From the NCBI GenBank assembly GCA_963817395.1, contig CAWFOC010000004.1, positions 124,001 to 188,000 on the forward strand: a DNA stretch of 64,000 nucleotides. Reading direction: 5' to 3'. Made by a program: the position numbers and the translations under genes. The notes below the pieces were generated by a model. The model had not been told where the DNA came from. It was given only the letters and a program-made list of their open reading frames with translations, and searched no databases. Source of the DNA: CAWGYQ01 sp963817395. Its GTDB lineage: Bacteria > Acidobacteriota > Vicinamibacteria > Vicinamibacterales > CAVPJW01. Positions 44,006-53,020 of this stretch are shown piece by piece (positions within the stretch are counted from its first letter, which is position 1; each line of letters opens with the position of its first letter).

Positions 44006-44261
44006 CTTGTCGATCACGGGCAGGAGTATAGCGCTGGCGACTTGTCGACCGGGAAGCCCGGCGAATCGGTCGCGATCTCGAAACGGACTCCACCAGGCTC
44101 GTGGAAATAGATCGACTGGAAGTAGCGGCGATCCATGACCTCCGTCACGTCCAACCCCTCGTCTCTGAGCCGCCGTTGCCAGTCACGCTGCGCGGCGTCA
44201 GCGGCCCGAAAGGCGACGTGATGCACGGTGCCCGTTCCGATCAGGCCAGACGCCCGCTCGG
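44006..44261 (-). repeat. direct repeat copy B (end of VOC dioxygenase gene), mate at 40543-40799
   Basis: This copy lies at the 3' end of the complete VOC gene. Past the VOC stop it also carries the first codons of the PPOX gene (GTG ATC GAC AAG, minus strand), then unrelated sequence. That trace of PPOX shows the repeat was made from a VOC-PPOX junction like the one still present at 40543-40560. The inner 3.2 kb between copies holds the stress-type genes. Confidence 0.85.
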
Positions 44262-44875
44262 GCTCGATGAAGAGATCGACCGCGCGACCAGGCCCGTCAG
44301 AGGAAGCCACCAGTCGGCAACAGCCGTGTCGAGTGGCAGCCGGCTCGAGGCCCATCACATTCGCGAGGAGGGTCCGCGTTGGCCGCTCGTCAGCGATCGA
44401 AAGTGCCACGCTGTGCAAGCCGGCGATCGCGCTTCTCGCGGCGACGTCCTCCGGCACCCCTGTTACGGCCTGACAGCTCCGGGTCTGCGACGAGCTCGAT
44501 TCGCATGCCGTCCGGATCCACCAGCGTCAGCATCTGCTCGCCGAACGGGCTGTGCGTGTCAGCGCAGGGGACGCCCACGCGAGCCAGGTGTTCGGCCCAA
44601 TCGGCGAGGCGGCCGTGAGCCACCGAGAACCGGACCGCAATGGCCTGGCCGGTGCCGGGGCGCCCGATCTCTCGCTGGGGCCAGATGAAGAAGCTGAGAA
44701 CCGTTCCTGGCCGCCCGGTGGGGTCTCCGTAATAGAGGTGAAGGGCGGACGGATCGTCGAAGTTCACCGTTTCCTTCAAGAGCCGCAATCCAAGGCACTC
44801 CGAATAGAACTCGATATTCCGCCGGGCGTCGCTCGCGATCGCGGTCACGTGGTGGAGTCCGGCTGTTCTGAGCAT
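44014..44875 (-). CDS. VOC-family ring-cleaving dioxygenase-like protein (MhqO/PcpA type; one frameshift)
   Basis: The start at 44875 (MLRTAGLHHVTAIASDARRN) gives about 286 residues. Two VOC modules are visible. The first has GLHHVTAIASD, FYSECLGLRLLKETVNFDD and YYGDPTGRPGTVLSFFIWPQ. An extra base near 44473 then shifts the frame into VPEDVAARSAIAGLHSVALS and TGTVHHVAFRAADAAQRDW; RRYFQSIYFHEPGGVRFEIA completes the second. His of GLHH, His of VHHVAF and Glu of RFEIA would bind Fe(II). MhqO-type enzymes open hydroquinones. The protein ends earlier than typical MhqO (SPALYSCP). Confidence 0.8.
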
Positions 44876-44886
44876 GATCGCCGGGC

Positions 44887-45631
44887 TCAATGCTTGACAA
44901 TGACGCCGATGCCGAGCCCGTGCGGCGGATGGACGCGGTCGACGAACTCCGCGCTCTCGTGGTCGCGTCGAAGCCTCTGCCACAACGCAGACACGCCGCT
45001 CGAAGTCGCCTCGATGTCGTGGAGGGCGATGACACCTCCCATTCGGACGAGTGGAGAATACAGCTCGTAATCGCACTGCACGCCGTCCGTACTGTGATCC
45101 CCGTCCAGGAAGAGCACATCCAGGAGCGCGCCGTTCAAGGCTGCCGCCACCGTTGAGACGGTGTCAGGGAGATGCGAGTCGTCCCAGACACACGTGACCT
45201 TCTGCGCCCGGACGCGCCAGTTTCCTGAAACGGTCGCTCATCCAGGTCCGGTTGTCGCGCGGCATCGAATCGATGGCGATCATGCGCCCGGAAGGATCGG
45301 AGACCGCGCAGTGGGCGTAGAACGTGCCTCCCCAGAGCGTCCCGATTTCCAGGAGCCGCGCGGGCTGGAGACGGCGAAGGAACCGGAGATAGGAGAAAAG
45401 CTCCAGCGGCTTCTGCAACGCGCGATATCGGCGGACGGCCCTGACGGTCACGGCGAACGTCCTGCGATCGGTGAGGGCCGCGCGTGCCAATGCCAGAGCG
45501 AACGGCACGCGAGCACCGAGACGCCGGAAGTCCGAGAGCTGGAATGTGGATACGCTGTCGAAATCGCCCCACCGAGCTCGTGCCCCCGCCAGATCCTCGC
45601 TGTCCGCGAATGGCTTCGGCACTTCCGGCAT
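44887..45631 (-). CDS. class I SAM methyltransferase / cephalosporin-hydroxylase (CmcI) family protein (one frameshift)
   Basis: From ATG 45631 (MPEVPKPFADSEDLAGARAR) the frame gives PLELFSYLRFLRRLQPARLL, EIGTLWGGTFYAHCAVSDPS and MIAIDSMPRDNRTWMSDRFR. E-I-G-x-x-x-G-G-T is the SAM-binding loop. A shift near 45215 then leads to VCVWDDSHLPDTVSTVAAAL-like sequence and LLDVLFLDGDHSTDGVQCDY, LVRMGGVIALHDIEATSSGV and the end GLGIGVIVKH. The D-G-D-H-S and H-D-I motifs are typical of CmcI/rhamnosyl O-methyltransferases that need Mg2+. A TATAGT -10 (45648-45643) would start a nearly leaderless message. It is divergent from the FAAL gene. Confidence 0.75.
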
Positions 45632-45687
45632 GACGACGACAGACTATAGCAAAGACCGCGGTGTGGTACGGTTGGCGCGGAGCCCCG

Positions 45688-47275
45688 GTGACTCAATCCA
45701 ACACGGCGACGGAAGCCCTCCTCGCGGCCGCCAGAGACCATGGCAACAGGCTCGCCTTCTCCGCGAACGGCGACCCCATCACCTACGCCGCACTCTGGGA
45801 CGATGTGCAGCGGCTGGCGGGGCACCTGATCGCAAACCGGCTGTCCGCCGGAGATCGCTGTGCCCTTCTTCTGCCCACCGGGCTCGATTTCATCCGTCTG
45901 CTGTACGCCGTGCAACTGGCCGGCGGCGTGCCGGTGGCCATCAGCCCCGACCTGCCCTCCGAGGCGGTGTGGCGACGTCTCCAGCTCGTTCGAGCGGAAC
46001 TGACCATCTGCGAAGCAACCGCGTCGTCGCGGTTGCGGCGCGAACAGGGCGGTGCGCGGGTGTGCCGATTTCTGACCGTGAAGGAGCTGTCGGTCGAGGG
46101 GCGGGGCTCCGCGGCCTGGACGCTGCCGGATCCCGCGGGCGCGGCCTTTCTTCAGCTCACCTCGGGCACGACCGGCGAGCCGCGGGCGGTCGTCATCTCT
46201 CATCGCAGCCTCCTCGCGTCGCTCGACGCTACCGCCACGAGATTGAACTTGAGTTCGAACGACGTGCTGGCGACGTGGGTGCCGCTGCACCACGATCTCG
46301 GGCTCGTCCGATACGTGTTCGGCGCCGTGCTTGCGCGATGCCCGTCGCACCTGATCAGACCCTCCATCGTGCAGCTTCAGCCGTGGCTCGAGCTGCTCAC
46401 GCGGGTACGCGCCACGATTACCGGCGGCCCCGACTCTGCGTATCGTCTCGCAGCGCGGACGGTCAATCCGGACGGCATCGCTCTCGGTTCACTGCGCTTC
46501 GCCGGCAATGGCGGCGAGCCAATCCGGCTGACCACGATCGAGCAGTTCGAGCGCCGCTTCGGCCTGTCGGCCGTCGTGCGGCCGGCGTACGGGCTCGCCG
46601 AGGCCACCTTGACGGTCACGAGCGCGGCTCCCGGCGAGCCCCTGAGGGTTGATGCCTCGGGTATCGTCTCGTGCGGGCGGGCGGTGGACGGCTTCGAGCT
46701 GCGGATCGCCGACGAGCACGGGCGCCATGTAACAGATAGCGCGGTCGGTGAAGTGGTGCTGCGGGGTGCTGCCGTTTTCGACGGCTACTTCAACGACGAA
46801 GACTCCACGAGAAGCGTCCTGCGCGACGGCTGGCTTCACACCGGCGATCACGGTTCGCTCGATGCCGAGGGTCATTTGTTCCTGAAAGGCCGGTCGCGCG
46901 TCCTCATCAAGCGCGGCGGGGTCGCGATTGCGCCGCGAGAAATCGAGGATGCCGTGAACCGGGTGTCCGATGTCGAAGGCTCGGCCGCTCTCGGCGTGCC
47001 CGGGAATCGGGCTCCGGGACGGAAGACATTGTCGTCGTCGCGGAAATTCGAGCCAGCCATGTCCCGGCGCGCCTGGCGGGTCGATCCAGGCGGACATCGA
47101 CGGCGAGGTCAGGCAGTCGCTCGGCTGGTCGCCGGCCAGAATCGTCCTCGTAGCAAGCGGCGCGATTCCACGCACGACGGCCGGCAAGGTGCGCTACGAC
47201 CAGCTCCGGCAGATGGTGACCGAGGAGACGCTGCCGCGCCTCGTTACGCGCGCGGGGCGGCGAGAAAGTTCTTGA
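45688..47275 (+). CDS. acyl-AMP ligase (fatty-acyl-AMP ligase-like; one frameshift)
   Basis: The GTG at 45688 has CGGAG five bases upstream. About 528 residues with AMP-binding motifs: A3 loop LTSGTTGEPRAVVISH, VPLHHDLGLVRYVFGAVLAR, the A5 region PAYGLAEATLTVTS, and A7-A8 DGWLHTGDHGSLDAEGHLFL and KGRSRVLIKRGGVAIAPREI. A shift near 47010 leads to the end SGAIPRTTAGKVRYDQLRQM, which holds the A10 lysine. The HHDLGL motif is characteristic of FAAL-type enzymes that load fatty acids on acyl carrier proteins. An ACP gene and an acyltransferase gene lie immediately downstream on the other strand. Confidence 0.85.
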
Positions 47276-48138
47276 GCGTACTCAGCCAGATCTCCTGCGG
47301 CTCGGCACGCAGGTTGACGTCCAGCCACCGAGCGGTTCGTGCCGCCATCAACGTCTCGAATTCGTCGGCGGCCAGGTCGCGGTTTGCTGGCCGATCGATT
47401 GGCGCGGCGATCCGTACCGCGATACGGGCATCGGGTGTCCACGCGCACACCACCGGAACGAGCGGCGCGCCTGTGAGGCGCGCGAGCACGAAGGGGCCGC
47501 GACGAAACACGATCCGTCGGCCAAGGCACTCGACTTCGCCGGTGCTCGTGCCGCCTGGTCCGTCGATAGTCGCGACGACAGTACCGCCCGCGCGGACATG
47601 GTCGACCGCGCGTTTGAGCGCCGCCGCGCGCGAGGCAAGATCCTGCAGGGGCACATCGCGTAGCACGAGCGCGTTCCCGTTGATGCTGTGCAACGCGGCT
47701 CGTCTGCCGAGGAACGCGCCCACGTGGCATGCCAGCACGATCTTGCCGTTCGCATCGAAGAGCTGGTGACCGTGAGGTTCCGATGGCCAGCGCGCCGAGC
47801 CTCGCCAGGTGCGCTGTTCCGTCGTGGGCCACCATGGCGACGGCCGCGCGATTCTTCAGTCGCAAGGCAGCGATGGCGTGGCCCACCCGGACCTGTTCGT
47901 GTGGCGGCAACCAGTCGTAGAGGGCTGTCAATTCATCGCGGGATGGACCGTTCACGCCCAAGCGGTGAGCCAGCCGGCCCGCGATGTCGAGGGCCCGGAT
48001 GACGGCGGATGGATGACGCCGCGCCAGCCACCAGGTCGTGGCGTCGTAGGCTCGCCGCGATCGCTGCCGCCACACGGATCCCGCCACCGGCCAGAGGTCC
48101 TCGCCGTCGCGACTGAGCGGGTTGTCGTCGGCGCTCAT
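47244..48138 (-). CDS. lysophospholipid acyltransferase-like protein (LpxL/HtrB family; one frameshift)
   Basis: The start at 48138 (MSADDNPLSRDGEDLWPVAG) overlaps the ACP stop (ATGA). N-terminal DATTWWLARRHPSAVIRALD and VRVGHAIAALRLKNRAAVAM precede a shift near 47755. The second part has KIVLACHVGAFLGRRAALHS, VVATIDGPGGTSTGEVECLG, FRRGPFVLARLTGAPLVPVV and WLDVNLRAEPQEIWLSTLKN, as in LpxL-like acyltransferases (H-x4 active site, G-P-F-x-L-A, P-E-x-W). About 297 residues. It would move an acyl group from the adjacent ACP to an acceptor. The end overlaps the FAAL end by 32 bases. Confidence 0.78.
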
Positions 48139-48397
48139 TCACGGGACGCTTGACGGCTCGACTGCGCGTGCGCCACCAGCCGGTCCACCGTCATCGGTCC
48201 GTCGTCGAACAGCGAGAAGGGGAACGGGACGCCGAAATGCTCCTCGCAGAGGAGAAGCAGCTCAACAGCGAGATGGAGGTCGAGTCGAAGCTTCGGCCGG
48301 GCCGAGGTCGACGTCGCTCGCGGAGAGCGCCCGGACGCGGTTCGCGAAAGCGGGAGGCGATGATCGCATGAAGTTCGGCGAGGCTATCCCGTGTCAT
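48135..48397 (-). CDS. acyl carrier protein-like gene (several frameshifts)
   Basis: The ATG at 48397 overlaps the methyltransferase stop (TCATGA). The frame gives MTRDSLAELHAIIASRF, then shifts to NRVRALSASDVDLGPAE, SFDSTSI (a plausible 4'-phosphopantetheine serine in D-S) and finally VELLLLCEEHFGVPFPFSLF, MTVDRLVAHAQSSRQ. Length of about 86 residues and the helix pattern fit an acyl carrier protein. At least three indels must be assumed. The position of the serine relative to VELL is not perfectly normal, so prosthetic-group attachment is probable, not proven. Confidence 0.6.
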
Positions 48398-49139
48398 GAG
48401 ACGGTTTCTCTCTTCTGCATGAGAAAGCCGGAATAGAAAAGCGGTACCTCCTCTGCCGTGAACAACGTGTCGTACGACGCCCGAAACTCGTCGAGCGCAG
48501 TGAACGCGGTATTGTCGTATCGGGAGGTACCACGGGTCGTGCGAGGTCCAATCTTGAGGTCCAGAACCAGCCCGGCTTGAGACGCTCGTGTACATACTGT
48601 AGCGCGCTCCGCTGGGCTTCCGGCGTGAGATGAAAGAACACGGCAATCGAATAGGCGCCGTCAAACGCCGGCGTCGCGGGGACCTCGTCGGTGTTGAAGA
48701 ACTCCACGCCGGGGCTGAGCCGACTGCCGTAGTCCTTGAGCAACGGCTCGATGTCCACCGACACCAGACGCCGAACGTGCGGCGCGATGCAGAACGCCAG
48801 CCGCCCGACGCCGCCGCCGAACTCGAGCACGGTCTCGTTCGGGCAGAGATACGGAAGGACGCGCTGCGCGTTCGCCGCACCGCGCTCCAGGAAATCGGTG
48901 AGGCTGAGACGGCGGGAATGGTTGCTGCCGACGACGTGTCTGGTGAGACGTCGTCCGACCACTCGGCGAAAGATGAGATCCAGCTCGTGCTCGACGGATC
49001 TGCATGCTAGTGCCGGATCGCTTCGAAGGGAAGGAAGCAGCGGACACGGCTGGCGGCGAAGCAGGCGATCCCACACGCCTTCTTGCAGCGCAAACGTCTG
49101 GTCAGCCGCCCAGGTGCGAAGACGACTCGGAAATCCCAC
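48394..49139 (-). CDS. class I SAM-dependent methyltransferase (one frameshift)
   Basis: The start is uncertain: the frame is open to 49370, but GTG 49139 (VGFPSRLRTWAADQTFALQE) fits best and leaves room for the divergent ligase promoter. Visible are NETVLEFGGGVGRLAFCIAP (SAM loop G-G-G-V-G-R), HVRRLVSVDIEPLLKDYGSR and AYSIAVFFHLTPEAQRSALQ. A shift near 48560 leads to LKIGPRTTRGTSRYDNTAFT, EFRASYDTLFTAEEVPLFYS and GFLMQKRETVS. It is the first of three overlapping genes (methyltransferase, ACP, acyltransferase). Confidence 0.72.
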
Positions 49140-49302
49140 GGTCGAAGCTCGAGGGCCGACGCTGATGCTACGGCGATTGCCGCTGCAAGTAAACGCGCCG
49201 GCCGTTGGCGCGTTCACGGCTGCCAGCCGTTCCGTCGAATGTGCGCCCGAAGGTGGTAGCATGCCCGTTTTACGCCAATCCCGCTTAGTGTCTTGAGGGC
49301 GC

Positions 49303-50855
49303 ATGATTGTGGATCTGGCGCTCGGACCCCTGAGCGAGCCGTTGACCGGGCGGCACTGGGACCGCGACACGGTGCTCGACCGCTGTCGGCGCCGGGTCGG
49401 CTTCTATGCCCGCCGCGGCCTGGCGCGCGCCGATCGCGTCTTCCTCCACTACGGCAACACGCCGGAGTTCTTCGTCGACCTGCTGGCCGTCTGGAGCCTC
49501 GGCGGGTGCGCCGTGCCCATCGACTCGCGGCTGACGCCGTTCGAGGTCGAGACGCTGGCGCGCGCCGCCACGCCGCGCTTCTCGCTGTGGTCGGGCGCGC
49601 CCGGACGCGAGCCGGCGCGGCGCGCTCTCCGGCCTCGGAGCGTCGAGCTCGTCGATGCTCGGAAGCCGAGTGCACGCAGCGCTCGCGACCGCCGGCGCCT
49701 GCCGCGGCGGCTCGTCGCCCTCGACCAGGACGCGCTGATCCTCTTCACCTCGGGCACCACCGGGCCAGCCGAAGGGCGTGGTGCACACGCATCGCTCGCT
49801 GCGCGCGCGCTGGATGGCGCTGCGGCCGATCTCTCGGCCTCGCGAGCCTTCCGCCGCACGCTGTGCCTGCTGCCGACGCACTTCGGCCACGGCCTCATCT
49901 GCAACTCGCTCTTTCCCTGGCTGTTCGGGCAGCACCTCTTCATCGTGCCGCCGTTCAAGCCCGATCTGCTCCTGCGAGCTCGGCGCGCTGCTCGACGAGC
50001 ACGCGCATCACGTTCCTGTCGTCGGTGCCCACGGTCTGGCGTCTGGCGCTGAAGACCGCGGCGCCGCCGCGCGCCGCCGACGCTGGAGCGCGTGTTCTGC
50101 GGCTCGGCGCCGCTGTCGGCGCACCTGTGGAGCGAGATCCGCCGACTGGACCGGCGCGCGCGAGGTCTGGAACGCCTACGGCATCACCGAGACCGGCAGC
50201 TGGCTCGCCGGCACGTCGGTCGAGCGACTTCACGCCCGAGGACGGGCTGATCGGCGAGGCGTGGGGCGGCGTGATCAAGGTCGCTGCGCGCCGCGCGAGG
50301 CGGCCGCGCCGCTCGGACGGCCGAGCAGTGCGCGCCCGGCGAGAGCGGCCACGTCTGGGTGAACACGCCCGCGCTGATGCGCGGCTATCTCGGCCGCGAC
50401 GATCTGACCGCCGAGGTGGTGTCGGCCGGCTGGTTCCTGACCGGCGACATCGGCCTGCGTCGACGAGCGCGGCTGGCTCTACCTGCGCGGGCGCGAGCGC
50501 GAGGAGATCAACAAGGGCGGCATGAAGATCTATCCCGGCCGACATCGACGCGGTGGTCGAGCGCTTCGAGCGACGACCGTCGACGTCTGCACGTTCGCCG
50601 TCGAGGACGCGCTGCTCGGCGAGGACGTCGGCGATCGCGGTGGTGCTGCGCGACAGCGCCGATCCGGCGACGCTGCGCGGCCTGCACGACTGGATGGCGC
50701 AGCACCTCGCCAAGCATCAGATGCCGAAGCGCTGGTACGTGGTCGACGAGATTCCGCGCACGTCGCGCGGCAAGGTCAATCGCCCGCCGTCGCCGCGACG
50801 GTGCGCCGGCCTGCCGAGCGTGGATCCGCGAAGCCACTCCGGCCAGGCCGTCTAG
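49303..50855 (+). CDS. second acyl-AMP ligase (many frameshifts)
   Basis: From ATG 49303 the frame gives RRVGFYARRGLARADRVFLH, YGNTPEFFVDLLAVWSLGGC and the P-loop ALILFTSGTTG. Then it changes often: QPKGVVHTHRSLRARWMALR-like sequence, LPTHFGHGLICNSLFPWLFG, GRSIYPG-type KIYPG, VVLRDSADPATLRGLHDWMA and EIPRTSRGKVNR, which contains the A10 lysine. Homology needs ten or more indels, the densest of the window. The gene end at 50853-50855 is approximate. The ligase domain is certain. It could activate an aromatic or fatty acid for the neighbouring ACP. Confidence 0.7.
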
Positions 50856-50911
50856 GACCGCCGTGATGTGTTGCTCGACGTCGCGCCGGACTGACGCGCG
50901 CTGATGGCCCG

Positions 50912-52822
50912 CTATCGGGCAAACACCAGCACGCTGTTGGCCGGCAACGTCAGCGCCGCGGCGTGTCCGAAGCCGTGAAGAGGCTGTGCCTCGGCAAAAA
51001 CCTGGCCGCCATTGCCCATCACGTCAGGATTGATCCAGTTCTCGTAGACGTCGCTGTTGAACACCTCGCGCCACGTGCCGCCGCCTGGAAAACCGATGCG
51101 ATAGCCGGTGCGGGTGAACGTGGACAGGTGGACGACCACGATCACGTCGTGGCCTTCGCCGTCCACCCATCGGTGGAAGGCGAGCACGCGGTTTCGATCG
51201 TGGACGTGCACGACGCGAAAACCCTGCGCGCGCAGCGCCGGACAGCTCCAGCGCAGAGTGATCAACTCGCGCATGAATCGCAGGTGATCGACCATCTGGC
51301 TGTCGCCGGCGTCCAGCCCGTCCCAGTCGAGCAACCGCTCGGCATGCTCGTCGAAATTGTCCGACCACGGCTCGGCCGCAAGGAGCTCCTGTCCCATGAA
51401 CAGCATCGGAATCCCGGGGGCCGTCAGGCTGACGGCTGCCGCCACGCGGGCCCGGCTGCGCCCGAACCAGGACCGCGGAGTCAGGGGATCGCCGAGGCGC
51501 GCCATCCGAGGCTCGCGCCCCACGTAGACGATGTCGTGGTTTTCAGACCCTTGCACGAACTGCCAGTGCGCATCGAAGCCCTGAGGCCACAGGCTGTGGC
51601 CGAGGCTCGTCATGTCGAGCGCGCGCTCGTCGGGTGCGCTCGCATTGGCGACGACGTCGCGAATGGCGAGACGCAAGCCGTCGGTGAGCGTTGTATCGAA
51701 GCCGGCGCCTTCCGGGGGACGCGTCACGACGAAGGGATTCACGTTCCAATATTCGGCCTTGTTCAGCGCGTCTGGCCGCTCGGCATCGAGCGTGAGGGTG
51801 AGATCCTGGCAGAAACGCCAACCGTGGGGCGCACCGTCGTGATCGATGACACTGACCTGATCGTGACGGAAACCATCGACGCGGTATTCGCTCAGAAAGA
51901 ACTTCGCGTTCTGAATGAGGAAATCACGGACCTCAGGCTTGGCGAAATCGAAGACGAGGCCGCCGGCGTGTCCCTTGTCGCTGAAGTACAGCGAGTTTCG
52001 ATGGCCACCCTCGGCCGGCTGGCGGTCGAAGAAGTAGAGGCTTTCATCACCGAAATCGCCGCCTGCGTGATTGAAGACGAGATCGAGCAGCACGGCGAGG
52101 CCATGGACGTGACAGAGATCGACCAGCGCCTTGAGCTGATTCATCTCACCTCGCAGATTCACGATGTCATAGCGGCGAAGCCCCTTCGCGTCGAGCAGCG
52201 CGTTCACCTCGGCCACATACGGAGCGAGCTCGGGGTCCTCGACACCCAGATCCATTTCGGGTGAGAAGTAGTCGGTGCCGTTGTAGCCGAGGCTGAACTG
52301 GGTCTGGAACTCCTGGATCGGCAGGAGCTGAACGGCCGTCACGCCCAGCCCGGCGAGATAGGCAAGCTTGCGCGCGACATCGAGAAACGTGCCGCTCTTT
52401 CGTGGCAGGTGTGGCGTGAAGAACGTGCCCACGTGCAGCTGGTAGATCACGAAATCCGCGAAGCGCGGCGTGCGATAACCGGTCTCATGCCAGGGAAAGT
52501 CGGTGCTCCTGACGATGCACTCGCTCGGAAACGGTGTCTGGAGCTCTCGAGCATACGGGTCGCGTTTCGGCCCTGCGCTCCCGTCGCCGGCGACCCAGAA
52601 CATGTAGCGGTGGCGGTCGCGTACGCCGGGAACGAACCCGCGCCAGTGCCCGTGCTCGTCGCGCGTGAGGCGATTCGACTCGGTCGGTTCGCGATTGTTG
52701 AAATCGCCGAGCACGTGCACGGCACGGGCCTGCGGAGCCCAGACGCGAAATGTCGCGCCCCCGGCCACGAGGTTTGCGCCCATCGGAGTGTCCGCGTGGA
52801 TGTGGTCGAGGGAAGCAGGCAT
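50912..52822 (-). CDS. GH13 alpha-amylase-family enzyme with N-terminal CBM48-like domain
   Basis: The 636-residue cytoplasmic protein has an N-terminal beta domain (GANLVAGGATFRVWAPQARA, VLGDFNN) as in branching and debranching enzymes, then a GH13 barrel. The four conserved regions are LLDLVFNHAG, VDGFRHDQVSVI (nucleophile Asp), LNKAEYWNVN (acid Glu) and GSENHDIVYV (third Asp). YNGTDYFSPEMDLGVEDPEL is a domain B-type insertion. The closest fit is the glycogen branching enzyme or malto-oligosyltrehalose trehalohydrolase group. No frameshift is seen. It is convergent with the AMP ligase and independent of it. Confidence 0.82.
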   Translation of the reverse strand: MPASLDHIHADTPMGANLVAGGATFRVWAPQARAVHVLGDFNNREPTESNRLTRDEHGHWRGFVPGVRDRHRYMFWVAGDGSAGPKRDPYARELQTPFPSECIVRSTDFPWHETGYRTPRFADFVIYQLHVGTFFTPHLPRKSGTFLDVARKLAYLAGLGVTAVQLLPIQEFQTQFSLGYNGTDYFSPEMDLGVEDPELAPYVAEVNALLDAKGLRRYDIVNLRGEMNQLKALVDLCHVHGLAVLLDLVFNHAGGDFGDESLYFFDRQPAEGGHRNSLYFSDKGHAGGLVFDFAKPEVRDFLIQNAKFFLSEYRVDGFRHDQVSVIDHDGAPHGWRFCQDLTLTLDAERPDALNKAEYWNVNPFVVTRPPEGAGFDTTLTDGLRLAIRDVVANASAPDERALDMTSLGHSLWPQGFDAHWQFVQGSENHDIVYVGREPRMARLGDPLTPRSWFGRSRARVAAAVSLTAPGIPMLFMGQELLAAEPWSDNFDEHAERLLDWDGLDAGDSQMVDHLRFMRELITLRWSCPALRAQGFRVVHVHDRNRVLAFHRWVDGEGHDVIVVVHLSTFTRTGYRIGFPGGGTWREVFNSDVYENWINPDVMGNGGQVFAEAQPLHGFGHAAALTLPANSVLVFAR

Positions 52823-53020
52823 GGCCGCCGCGTCGGAGCCCGATCATACGCAACCAGCTAGGCGGTCGTCACCCGTGAGCGGGCGTCGCGGGCCGTCGGA
52901 CGTGACGGCACCGTATAGCCCAGCTCAACCAGACGCGCCAACGTCAGGGCCGCCGGCGTCATCACGACGTCGCGGACGGCGATGTCGAAGTGGCCGCCCA
53001 GCACGAGATTGCCAGGCACT

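Noticed and set aside
40543..44261. The direct repeat as an insertion sequence or target-site duplication
   Set aside because: No transposase, no inverted terminal repeats, and 257 bp is far longer than any target duplication; it contains gene ends, so duplication of chromosomal sequence is simpler.
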